64,000 nt of DNA, from NCBI RefSeq assembly GCF_050113635.1, contig NZ_JBNJLT010000001.1:806001-870000 (forward strand), read 5' to 3'. Below, in pieces: positions 19,012 through 26,871 of this stretch. Position 1 is the first letter of the stretch, and every line of letters begins with the position of its first letter. The position numbers and the translations under genes were made by a program. The notes beneath the pieces are model-generated. The model worked only from the letters and a program-made list of their open reading frames with translations, was not told the DNA's origin and ran no database searches. The DNA is from Marinimicrobium sp050113635 (GTDB lineage Bacteria > Pseudomonadota > Gammaproteobacteria > Pseudomonadales > Cellvibrionaceae).

Positions 19012-19077
19012 CGTGTCAAACGCCAATGGTTAAACCGGGCTTTTTAAAACCCACCACGATATCGAAGGAGTGTTGTT

Positions 19078-19236
19078 ATGGATCTAATCCGTATTATTCT
19101 GGCTATTTTGCTGCCGCCGTTGGGCGTGTTTTTACAAGTCGGTCTCAAAGGCGCCTTCTGGCTCAATATTCTGTTGACCTTACTTGGCTATATACCCGGC
19201 ATTGTCCATGCCGTGTGGATTATTGCGCGGCGATGA
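19078..19236 (+). CDS. YqaE/Pmp3 family small membrane protein
   Basis: A 52-residue membrane peptide preceded by a GAAGGAG ribosome site. It has two hydrophobic helices separated by a short polar turn. The first contains the family pattern ILLPPLGVFL and the second LLTLLGYIPGIVHA, both characteristic of UPF0057/Pmp3. In other organisms members are linked to membrane potential and salt or stress tolerance; that role is known for the family, not shown here. It may be co-expressed with the upstream DUF4112 gene. Confidence 0.92.
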   Translation: MDLIRIILAILLPPLGVFLQVGLKGAFWLNILLTLLGYIPGIVHAVWIIARR

Positions 19237-19243
19237 AGCCCGA

Positions 19244-19300
19244 GCGTTGGCGGGAAGTGCCCACTGTCTCACAATTTCGGCGTAAAAAGCCCGCCAACGC
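19244..19300. repeat. Perfect 11-bp inverted repeat with 35-bp spacer
   Basis: Arms GCGTTGGCGGG (19244-19254) and CCCGCCAACGC (19290-19300) lie just past the YqaE-type gene. The spacer is long and no T-tract follows directly, so it is a poor terminator but could form a long hairpin. Confidence 0.6.
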
Positions 19301-19360
19301 ACAATAGTCCTTGATTCACCCCCAATCGACGCGCCACCATGGAGTCGTTGGGATACACGA

Positions 19361-19400
19361 CACACCGGCTTGAGTGCCTTTGAGCCCCATGACCGGTGTG
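19361..19400. repeat. 8-bp inverted repeat with 24-bp spacer
   Basis: Arms CACACCGG (19361-19368) and CCGGTGTG (19393-19400) sit 73 bases before the second TonB receptor. It could be an operator or leader hairpin of that gene; function unknown. Confidence 0.45.
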
Positions 19401-19472
19401 CGATACAAGATCGACCCCTTTGCAAACAGCGTGCGAGCGACCCACTAAATAGCTTTATTTAGGAGATTCGCT

Positions 19473-22448
19473 ATGAACCGCTATTGCCACTGGTTAAGGA
19501 AAAGCACCCTCTCGGTACTCATCGCTACGGCCGGTTTGCACACCCTGCCCGCCAATGCCCAAATTGAAAGCGCCAGCCTGCGCGGTAAAATTCTCAATGA
19601 AGAAGCCGTCGAAGAAGGCAGCGAAGTCGTGGCCGTGGATGTCGCACGGGGTTACACCTACACGACACGCATTCGCGCCAATAACAGCTACACGTTTGTC
19701 GGTCTGCGCCCCGGCACCTACCGCATACATCTTTCAGGACAGGAGGCAGGCGGGCAAGAGGTGACATTGCGCGTCGGGCAAAATGCTCGTCTGAACGTCA
19801 ACGCGGAAGACACCGCAACGAATGACACCAGCGGTAACGAAATGACGGTGACGCAGCAGGATGTGCAACCGACGGAAGAAATCCTGGTGACCTCCGAGCA
19901 GGTGGACAGCTTTCAGGGCGGCGGCGTCAGCACCGACATCACCCCCGAACTGATGAACCGCCTGCCGCAAATCAACCGCAATTTCCTGTCGTTTGCCGAG
20001 TTGGCACCGGGGGTCCAATTAAACCAGGGCGCCGACGGCAGCACCAGTATTCGCGGCGGAGCCCAGCACCAACGAGGCGTCAATGTTTTTCTCGATGGTG
20101 TCAGCCAGAAGGATTACGTGCTAAAAGGCGGCGTAACCGGTCAGGATTCCAGCCGGGGCAACCCGTTTCCACAATCGGCCGTGGCGGAATACAAAGTCAT
20201 CACCCAGAATTACAAGGCCGAATACGAGCATGTGGGCAGTACAGCCATCACTGCCATCACACAATCCGGTACCAATGAATTCAAGGGCGATATTTTCTAC
20301 GACTTCACCGATGAGAGTTTACGTTCGGCCACACCGCTGGAAAATGATGCGGGAGAAAAAGTGGCTTCATCCCAGGAGCAGTATGGCCTTACCTTATCCG
20401 GGCCCATCATTCGCGACAAGCTGCATTACTTCCTCGCCTACGAACGCAAGAACAACGAAGATCCGCGCGATATCATCGCGGGCAGCCTTTCGGGGCAATT
20501 GCCGGCGCAATACCGCGACCTGACGGGCCGCAAAGTGTCCCAATTCCAGGAAGACCTCTTTTTCGGAAAAATCGACTGGATGATCAACAGCTCCCACGCG
20601 ATTGAAGCGTCGATCAAATATCGAGAGGAAGCCGAAACCACCGGATTTGGCGGGACGGAAGCGGTGTCCTACGGTTCAAGCAAGGATCTGGAAGACACCC
20701 GGGTGAACATTAAGCACACCTATACCGGCGATGGTCTGGAAAACGAGCTGCGCTTTACCTATGAAGACAGCTTCTGGCGTCCGCGCCCACTCTCTACAGG
20801 CTATGGAACCATTCTGGAAAACGGTGGCGGCGATCGTATTCTGGCCTTTGGTGCAGGCCCCAACTTCCAGAACAAAGGCCAGGAAGGATGGTCGCTGCAG
20901 AACGATATCACGTTCAGTGATATTAGCTGGTTTGGCGATCACGTCATCAAAACCGGCATCAAGTACAAGGAGGTCACGCTCAGATCCAGCCAGCAAATTC
21001 CCTATTACCCACAGTTCTACTACAACGTGGAGTTCGACGGTGAGGGCCGTTTCGACCTGGTGCAGCCTTACCGGGTTGAGTGGGGTCTGGGCATTGAGGG
21101 CACCGACAATCTCGGCAGCATCGAATCCGACAACCGGCAAGTTGGTATTTACATACAGGATGACTGGTACATCACTGACCGCCTGACACTAAACCTTGGG
21201 GTACGCTGGGATTATGAAGAGACCCCGGCGTATAAAAACTTTGTGACTCCCGACGACCTGGTGACCGCGCTGCGCGACTGGGACAACATTCAAAACGCCG
21301 GTTACGACATTAACCAGTGGATCAGCAACGGCCATAACCGGGATTATTTCAAAGACGCCTGGGCACCACGGCTGGGCTTTTCCTATGATCTGGACACCGA
21401 TGGCACTCACGTATTGTTTGGCGGTTACGGACGGTCTTATGATCGCAACCAGTTTGATTACATCCAAATCGAGCAGACCAAAGGCACTTTCGCGAGCACG
21501 ACTATCAACTTTGAAGGCGATCCGGACAACCCGTGCGAGGGCAGCAACTGCGTGGCATGGGACCCGGCTTATTTAACGCCCGACGGCCTCGCCGAACTGC
21601 AAACCAGCGTCTCCGGCGCCGGCCGGGAAGTAAACCTGTTGCACAACGACCTGAAAACGCCGTACTCCGATCAGTTCAGCCTGGGGATTCGCAGCACCTG
21701 GGGCGACTGGGCCACCGAGCTAACCCTGTCGCGCATTGAAGGCAAGGACGGTTTCAACTGGCTGCTGGGCAACCGCCGCGAAGGCGGCGCCTTCTTTGCG
21801 CCCGGTACCACCTGGGGAGCGCCCTGGGGTTTCAATCCCGAAGGCTACGGCGACATCATTCTGGCCAATAATGATCTGGAGACCAAAACCAACTCGGTTT
21901 ACCTGAAAATCGAGCACCCCCACTACAACAACTGGGGAGTCAGCGTGGCTTATACCTACAGCGATGCGCAAGAAAATGTGGCCTACACCTCGAATTACGC
22001 GCTGGATTACCCGGATGTGTCCTATTACGGCTGGCAGGATGCCGTCGGCGTCCCGGACCACCGCGTGGTCGCCACCGGTACGCTGGACTTACCCTGGGAT
22101 ATTTTATTGTCCGGCAAACTGACCTGGGCCTCCAGCAGTCCGCAGCAATACACCAACTGCCTGGCCGGGAATGACGATTGTTTTCTGGATCGCATCGAAC
22201 CGGACGACGGGGATTTCAGCCAGTTCGATCTGGCGCTCAGCAAGCACTTCTCTACCGACGGAGTGGTCTCTGGTTCCGAATTTCGCGTTCGATTCGATAT
22301 TCTGAACCTGTTCGATACCCACAACTGGCGGTCGTTCGATCTATACAGCGGCAGCCCTGGTGATCCCAACCCCGATTTTGGAGTACCCCAACGGGACCTG
22401 GCCAGCCCGCCACGAACCGCCAAGCTGTCCGTGGGCTGGAGTTGGTAA
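19473..22448 (+). CDS. TonB-dependent receptor with N-terminal carboxypeptidase-regulatory-like domain
   Basis: A 991-residue outer-membrane receptor of the Oar/SusC-like type. A signal peptide (to about PANAQ) precedes an immunoglobulin-like carboxypeptidase regulatory domain (about 30-110). A polar linker then leads to the plug (about 135-260, with NFLSFAELAPGVQ and SIRGGAQHQRGVNVFLDG), and the barrel carries a C-terminal aromatic end (KLSVGWSW). The ligand cannot be read from sequence. No enzyme or transporter gene accompanies it. The ribosome site is AGGAG. It has its own transcription unit and ends 8 bp from the convergent peptidase gene. Confidence 0.93.
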   Translation: MNRYCHWLRKSTLSVLIATAGLHTLPANAQIESASLRGKILNEEAVEEGSEVVAVDVARGYTYTTRIRANNSYTFVGLRPGTYRIHLSGQEAGGQEVTLRVGQNARLNVNAEDTATNDTSGNEMTVTQQDVQPTEEILVTSEQVDSFQGGGVSTDITPELMNRLPQINRNFLSFAELAPGVQLNQGADGSTSIRGGAQHQRGVNVFLDGVSQKDYVLKGGVTGQDSSRGNPFPQSAVAEYKVITQNYKAEYEHVGSTAITAITQSGTNEFKGDIFYDFTDESLRSATPLENDAGEKVASSQEQYGLTLSGPIIRDKLHYFLAYERKNNEDPRDIIAGSLSGQLPAQYRDLTGRKVSQFQEDLFFGKIDWMINSSHAIEASIKYREEAETTGFGGTEAVSYGSSKDLEDTRVNIKHTYTGDGLENELRFTYEDSFWRPRPLSTGYGTILENGGGDRILAFGAGPNFQNKGQEGWSLQNDITFSDISWFGDHVIKTGIKYKEVTLRSSQQIPYYPQFYYNVEFDGEGRFDLVQPYRVEWGLGIEGTDNLGSIESDNRQVGIYIQDDWYITDRLTLNLGVRWDYEETPAYKNFVTPDDLVTALRDWDNIQNAGYDINQWISNGHNRDYFKDAWAPRLGFSYDLDTDGTHVLFGGYGRSYDRNQFDYIQIEQTKGTFASTTINFEGDPDNPCEGSNCVAWDPAYLTPDGLAELQTSVSGAGREVNLLHNDLKTPYSDQFSLGIRSTWGDWATELTLSRIEGKDGFNWLLGNRREGGAFFAPGTTWGAPWGFNPEGYGDIILANNDLETKTNSVYLKIEHPHYNNWGVSVAYTYSDAQENVAYTSNYALDYPDVSYYGWQDAVGVPDHRVVATGTLDLPWDILLSGKLTWASSSPQQYTNCLAGNDDCFLDRIEPDDGDFSQFDLALSKHFSTDGVVSGSEFRVRFDILNLFDTHNWRSFDLYSGSPGDPNPDFGVPQRDLASPPRTAKLSVGWSW

Positions 22449-22455
22449 CCCGCCG

Positions 22456-23445
22456 CTAACCGTCCCCCGCCATCATGGTGGAGGGCGGGGTTCCACTGGC
22501 TTCACGCTGGCTAACCGTTTCCTGCTCATAACGCCGAGCGGCGGCCGCCACCTGGCCGCTGTCCCCGGTTTCCAGCCAACGCCGGACACGCCCGGCATCT
22601 CCCAGAGGGGTACGGGTACCGAACGAATTAAGCAGCACCACGGCCATGGGCTCACCTTCCATCTCGGTCACCATGACCAGACAGCGCCCCGCAGCGTTCA
22701 GATAACCGGTTTTGGTCAAGGCCACGTCCCAGCGGCTACTGTGAACCAACGGGTTGGTGTTGCCATAATGCAAGGTATAACCGGGCTTTCGAAAGCGCAC
22801 ACTGTGCCGTCCGCCGGTGGACAACTCCTGCAGCGCGGGGCTGGCATAGGCGGCGTTCACCAGCCGTAAAAGGTCATCGGCCGTGGAGACATTCTCATCC
22901 GAGAGACCGGAAGAATCCACAAAATGGGTACGCGTCATCCCCAGTGCCTGCGCTTTGTCGTTCATCGCCTGGATAAAGGCGTCATAGCCCTCCGGGTGAT
23001 GCCTCGCCAATAAGTAGGCCGCGTAGTTCTCGGACGACATCAAGGCGATGCGCAACAACTCCCTGCGCGGCGCCTCCGAGCCTGGACGCAGCCGGGAAAA
23101 CGCATTGGCCGCGGCGGGAAAGTGCCGCTCTTCCACCATCAGCCATTCATCCAGATCGGCGCCGGAATCCAGCACCACCAGGCCCGTCATCAATTTGGTG
23201 ACCGAGGCAATCGGCATTACCCAATCCCCGCGCTTATGGTACAGCGGCGCGCTCGCTCCGATGGGCGCCACTGCCGCGCTGACAGAGGCCAAATGCAATC
23301 GCAGCGGGTCCGGATTAATCTCAACCTCCGGGTTAGCCTCACCCTGGACCCCAGCCGCCAGGCTAAGTCCCAGCAATACCACGGCGCTATACCGAGCCGG
23401 ATATCGGGCAATATACCGTGCTCCCGCCGCCAACGAATTGCGCAT
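22456..23445 (-). CDS. pbpG: D-alanyl-D-alanine endopeptidase/carboxypeptidase (S11, PBP7-like)
   Basis: A periplasmic peptidoglycan peptidase. ATG 23445 has an AGAGGAAA ribosome site and opens directly into a signal peptide; the ATG at 23481 lacks this. The three penicillin-binding motifs are in order: SVTK (residues 81-84, catalytic Ser81), SSEN (about 137-140) and KTG (about 236-238). The length of 329 residues fits PBP7-type enzymes rather than PBP5, and no C-terminal amphipathic anchor is evident. The gene ends with TAG and is divergent from a decayed hydrolase gene. Confidence 0.9.
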   Translation of the reverse strand: MRNSLAAGARYIARYPARYSAVVLLGLSLAAGVQGEANPEVEINPDPLRLHLASVSAAVAPIGASAPLYHKRGDWVMPIASVTKLMTGLVVLDSGADLDEWLMVEERHFPAAANAFSRLRPGSEAPRRELLRIALMSSENYAAYLLARHHPEGYDAFIQAMNDKAQALGMTRTHFVDSSGLSDENVSTADDLLRLVNAAYASPALQELSTGGRHSVRFRKPGYTLHYGNTNPLVHSSRWDVALTKTGYLNAAGRCLVMVTEMEGEPMAVVLLNSFGTRTPLGDAGRVRRWLETGDSGQVAAAARRYEQETVSQREASGTPPSTMMAGDG

Positions 23446-23492
23446 AAACCGATTTTCCTCTCTGGTTATTGAACGATACATGGAGCGCTATT

Positions 23493-23894
23493 ATGCCACG
23501 CCGGAAAGTCGACTTTACCAACGCCCAGGGCCACACATTGAGCGGTGCTTTAGAGCTGCCCGACGGCGCAGAGCCGAAGGCTTTTGCGTTATTCGCACAC
23601 TGTTTCACGTGCGGCAAGGATGTCGTGGCCGCCTCCCGAATCGCCCACTCCCTCGCCGAACAGGGCATCGCCGTTCTGCGTTTTGACTTTACCGGCCTCG
23701 GCGGCAGTGATGGCGACTTCTCCCACACCACGTTCAGCAGCAATGTGTCGGACCTGGAATCCGCTGCAGAGTTTCTCGCGCAGGAATCTCAGGCCTCGCG
23801 CCGAGCCTCGCAACCGTCCTGCAGTGGCTCCGGGGAAAGTCCTCCTCACTGGCCACATTGTGATGGAAGCGTCGAAGAAGTTGACATTTTCTGA
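23493..23894 (+). pseudogene. Truncated alpha/beta-hydrolase (remnant of hydrolase-OsmC bifunctional gene)
   Basis: The first 90 or so residues (from ATG 23493) match the start of the alpha/beta hydrolase that is usually fused to an OsmC domain: AHCFTCGKDVVAASRIA, then VLRFDFTGLGGSDGDF. The next expected feature, the nucleophile-elbow GHSLGG, is missing. Instead a 40-residue non-homologous tail runs to TGA at 23894. The usual protein is about 400 residues, so roughly three quarters is gone, and the missing part is not found in another frame nearby. A deletion is more likely than a single frameshift. The remnant lies directly before the PEP-CTERM promoter. Confidence 0.75.
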
Positions 23895-23930
23895 TGATTT
23901 AAACGCCAAAAACACCTAAAACATCGATAT

Positions 23931-23976
23931 CTCACTGATTTATAAAGAATATTTTATAATTGGAGTGCTTTTTGCT
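23931..23976 (+). promoter_or_regulatory. Sigma-54 promoter with upstream box, PEP-CTERM gene
   Basis: The -24/-12 element TGGAGTGCTTTTTGCT (23961-23976) keeps the required GG-N10-GC and a perfect TTGCT. A CTCACTGATT box at 23931-23940 begins exactly 30 bases before TGG, followed by an A/T-rich 20-mer. The identical box and spacing occur before the EF-hand gene at 28550. The gene starts about 90 bases downstream. Confidence 0.75.
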
Positions 23977-24065
23977 TAGGTCGGTTCAAGCACTGGATCC
24001 CGGCCGCTGATGCGACGGTCCCGGCTCACCCCTTTAACCCCCTTTATGGATGCAAAGGAACCGCT

Positions 24066-24818
24066 ATGAACACCTTCCGCACTCTACTACTGGCCCTGAC
24101 CGCCAGCGCCGCTGTTGTACTGTCGGCCGCAACGCATGCCGCGAGCATTAAACTGACTTACCAGAACAATCTGGTCGGTGCGCCGAGCGGCAAGATCTAC
24201 GACAAAGCGGGTAGCTTTTTCGGTATGCCCAGCTATAACAGCCAGAACGTCCAGGCCGGTGAGTTTGATTTCACCACCAGCCATAACTCCAGTGGTATTG
24301 CCGCATGGGACGACGGCTTGAGCGCTTTCTGTATCGAAATTGACACCACCTTGCGCCATCAAAGCACCAGCTATGAAGTGTTTGGCGGGCTCGGCAGTTT
24401 CGAGGGTAACAGCAAAGGCACTTATATTGACCGCCTGTTCTCCACCTTTTATGAAGATTCCCAAAGCAGCAGCGTCAACAGCGCCGCCTTTCAACTGGCT
24501 TTGTGGGAAATCATCAATGAGGGAGCCGAAGACTTCAATCTGGATAAACAAACCGGTTTCAGCTGGTCCAGTGGTTTCTGGGGTCATGATTTCCATGCCG
24601 ACAGTTTTTCCGGTGCCAAAACAGTGGCACAACAATGGCTTGGCGCTCTTGACGGGCAGAACGTTCAAAGCGGTGTTTACGACTTTTACACGCTGAAGTC
24701 GCACAAATCACAGGACCTGCTTGCCGTGACCAAGGCCAGCGTCCCGGAACCTGGCTCTTTACTGCTGCTTGCCATGGGTCTGCTGGCGCTGATGCGCGCT
24801 CGTCAACGCGTGCGCTGA
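24066..24818 (+). CDS. PEP-CTERM sorting domain protein
   Basis: A 250-residue exported protein. A signal peptide ends around THAAS, and the C-terminus has the full tripartite PEP-CTERM signal: the VPEPGS motif (about residue 227), a hydrophobic helix (LLLLAMGLLALM) and an arginine-rich tail. Such proteins are cleaved by an exosortase and attached to the cell envelope or exopolysaccharide; no exosortase is in this window. The central domain is not recognised. The upstream sigma-54 element suggests control by an enhancer-binding regulator, possibly the GlrR-like protein encoded convergently 126 bp away. Confidence 0.93.
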   Translation: MNTFRTLLLALTASAAVVLSAATHAASIKLTYQNNLVGAPSGKIYDKAGSFFGMPSYNSQNVQAGEFDFTTSHNSSGIAAWDDGLSAFCIEIDTTLRHQSTSYEVFGGLGSFEGNSKGTYIDRLFSTFYEDSQSSSVNSAAFQLALWEIINEGAEDFNLDKQTGFSWSSGFWGHDFHADSFSGAKTVAQQWLGALDGQNVQSGVYDFYTLKSHKSQDLLAVTKASVPEPGSLLLLAMGLLALMRARQRVR

Positions 24819-24903
24819 TACCGGCTTTACCTTACGACCTGATGCCAGGGAAGGCGATTAAGGGTGGCTGAAACACAGCGTCGATTATTTTTACAACCCG
24901 TCT

Positions 24904-24956
24904 TACTCTGAACGACCCGCTCTATCTACTCTGAACGACCCACCCTACTCTGAACG
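24904..24956. repeat. Three imperfect copies of TACTCTGAACGACCC at the glrR 3' end
   Basis: Copies start at 24904, 24927 and 24946; the third is shortened to TACTCTGAACG. Read on the minus strand, each contains CGTTCAGAGTA. The third copy supplies the last codons and TAG stop of glrR, and the first copy supplies an in-frame TAA 14 codons further on. It looks like local duplication of the gene end. Confidence 0.8.
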
Positions 24957-26309
24957 AAAAGGCTCGCTCTCCAACTGGTGGCGCTTCATAATTTTATGGA
25001 AATCCGACCGGTTTCGCCCAGAAAGCCGGGCCGCCTCGGTAATATTGCCTCCCGTCATTCGCAGCAACCGCACGACATAATCCCGTTCAAACTGTTTTTT
25101 CGCTTCCTTTAACGGCACCAGAGCGGGTGCTTCCTGCTCGGGCATCACTTCGGCCACCAGCGCCTCAGCCAGCACAGGTGTGGGGGACAGCGCCACCAGT
25201 TGCTCCACAACATTGCGCAGTTGTCGTATATTGCCGGGCCATTCATATTGCAACAGCAAGCGTTGCCCCCCCTGAGAAAGCTGACGAACAGCGTCGCCCG
25301 TGCGATCGGCAATTTCGTTGAGAAAATGCCGGACCAGCAGCGGAATGTCCTCTTTACGCTCACGCAGCGACGGCAAAGCCAGCTGCGAGACATTCAGTCG
25401 ATAGTAGAGATCCTCACGAAACTGCTGCTCAGCGATGGCTTGCTCCAAATCGCGGTGGGTTGCGGAGATTACGCGTACATCAATATCTCGATCCGAACTG
25501 GAGCCCAGAGGGCGCACCTTGCGTTCCTGAAGCACTCGCAGGAGTTTCACTTGCAGATTGATCGGCATATCGCCGATCTCATCGAGAAACAAGGTGCCGC
25601 CATTGGCGGTGACAAACAACCCTTCGCGATCCTTTGTCGCACCAGTGAACGCCCCCTTTACATGCCCGAACAGTTCGGACTCCAGCAAATCCGCAGGAAT
25701 GGCCCCGCAGTTCACCGCGATAAACGGTTCTTCAGCACGCGCGCTGGCCTTATGCAGCGCCTGCGCCAGCAGCTCCTTGCCCGAACCGCTCTCACCACCG
25801 ATCAACACGTTGATGTCACTTCGGGCCAGTCGGCGAGCCTGCTCCAAACGACGGTACATCAAGTCACTGCGGGTGATAATCGCATCGGACCAGCCTGACT
25901 CGGGCGTCGGTGCGTTCACCCCTAACTCCACGGCCTGCTCCAGCACCTGCCGAAGCTCGCGGTTATCCACCGGTTTGGTTAAAAAAGAAAATAAGCCCTG
26001 TTGAGTGGCATCCACCGCCTCGCGTATGGAGCCGTGGGCGGTGAGCATAATGACCGGCAGGTTCGGCCACTGCTGCTGAATGTGCGCAAACAGCGTCATG
26101 CCGTTCATAGGCTCCATGCGCAAGTCGGTCACCACCACCGAGACCGGTTCGTGCTCCAGCAGGCTCAACGCTTGTTCACCGTCCTCCGCCGTCAATACCC
26201 GATACCCGGAAGCCCCCAGCCGCATGCTTAACAATTGCAAAATGCTGGGGTCATCATCCACGAGCAGAATCAGTGGCTCCGCCGCCGGCTCTTTTGCTGG
26301 CTCACTCAT
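24945..26309 (-). CDS. glrR: Sigma-54-dependent response regulator, GlrR/QseF type
   Basis: A 454-residue NtrC-type activator. The receiver domain (about 12-130) has acidic pocket DDD (18-20), phospho-acceptor Asp62 (TDLRM) and LTKP lysine. The AAA+ domain (about 150-370) has Walker A GESGSGKE and the sigma-54-contacting GAFTGA loop. The C-terminal Fis-type helix-turn-helix holds GGNITEAARLSGRNRSDF. ATG 26309 starts exactly at the receiver and overlaps the qseG stop by 8 bp; upstream in-frame starts are inside qseG. The gene order kinase-lipoprotein-regulator matches E. coli glrK-qseG-glrR. Its natural targets should carry sigma-54 promoters, and two lie on either side of this operon. Confidence 0.93.
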   Translation of the reverse strand: MSEPAKEPAAEPLILLVDDDPSILQLLSMRLGASGYRVLTAEDGEQALSLLEHEPVSVVVTDLRMEPMNGMTLFAHIQQQWPNLPVIMLTAHGSIREAVDATQQGLFSFLTKPVDNRELRQVLEQAVELGVNAPTPESGWSDAIITRSDLMYRRLEQARRLARSDINVLIGGESGSGKELLAQALHKASARAEEPFIAVNCGAIPADLLESELFGHVKGAFTGATKDREGLFVTANGGTLFLDEIGDMPINLQVKLLRVLQERKVRPLGSSSDRDIDVRVISATHRDLEQAIAEQQFREDLYYRLNVSQLALPSLRERKEDIPLLVRHFLNEIADRTGDAVRQLSQGGQRLLLQYEWPGNIRQLRNVVEQLVALSPTPVLAEALVAEVMPEQEAPALVPLKEAKKQFERDYVVRLLRMTGGNITEAARLSGRNRSDFHKIMKRHQLESEPFRSE

Positions 26310-26871
26310 CGGGCGCCTCCCTTGATGTGTCCACGCCTTTGCCCATTTCCGCTTCGATGGCTCGAATACCCTCGATGGTATTTTCCAGGCGCTGTTCCGT
26401 ATCGCGCAGGCGCTGTTCGAGTAAAGCGTAAGAACGTGACTCCGCAGACAGTAACTGCAGAAGAGCATCGAATCCCCTCGGGGTTTCCTCAATGTTCCGC
26501 GCCAGCACCAAAGAGTTGGCCAGCAAGCCTGGGGTCTGATCCGGCCGACAAGTCGCCAGCATCAATTGACTCATTACATTCTCATCCGTTTCCGCCCGCC
26601 GATACTGATCGCGCAGGGCCATTCGCTCTTGTTCGGACAGCTGACATACTTGCTCCCGGAATGCGAGTAAAGACTCCAGGTCGGGAAAGCTGCCGCTCCC
26701 ACCGCGGCCTTCTGGCTGCCCGGAACCAGCTGTTGGCCCACAGGCACTTTCCGCTGTATTCCCCGTTGTATTCCCTGACGCCGTTGCTGGCGTTGTTCCC
26801 TGAGACTGATACAAATTGCAGCCGCTGATCAAAACAGAGGCTGAGAGCCACAAGGCTATGCGTTTCATCAA
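26302..26871 (-). CDS. qseG: QseG-like outer-membrane lipoprotein
   Basis: A 189-residue lipoprotein with lipobox LISGC (Cys19). A low-complexity Thr/Gly/Ser linker (about 25-60) is followed by an alpha-helical domain, ending in a predicted coiled coil (about 140-178, LEQRLRDTEQRLENTIEGI). In enterobacteria QseG contacts the sensor kinase periplasmic domain and passes on envelope signals. Sequence similarity is low, so the name rests mostly on position, size, lipid anchor and helical content. The start overlaps the glrK stop as ATGA. Confidence 0.75.
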   Translation of the reverse strand: MMKRIALWLSASVLISGCNLYQSQGTTPATASGNTTGNTAESACGPTAGSGQPEGRGGSGSFPDLESLLAFREQVCQLSEQERMALRDQYRRAETDENVMSQLMLATCRPDQTPGLLANSLVLARNIEETPRGFDALLQLLSAESRSYALLEQRLRDTEQRLENTIEGIRAIEAEMGKGVDTSREAPDE

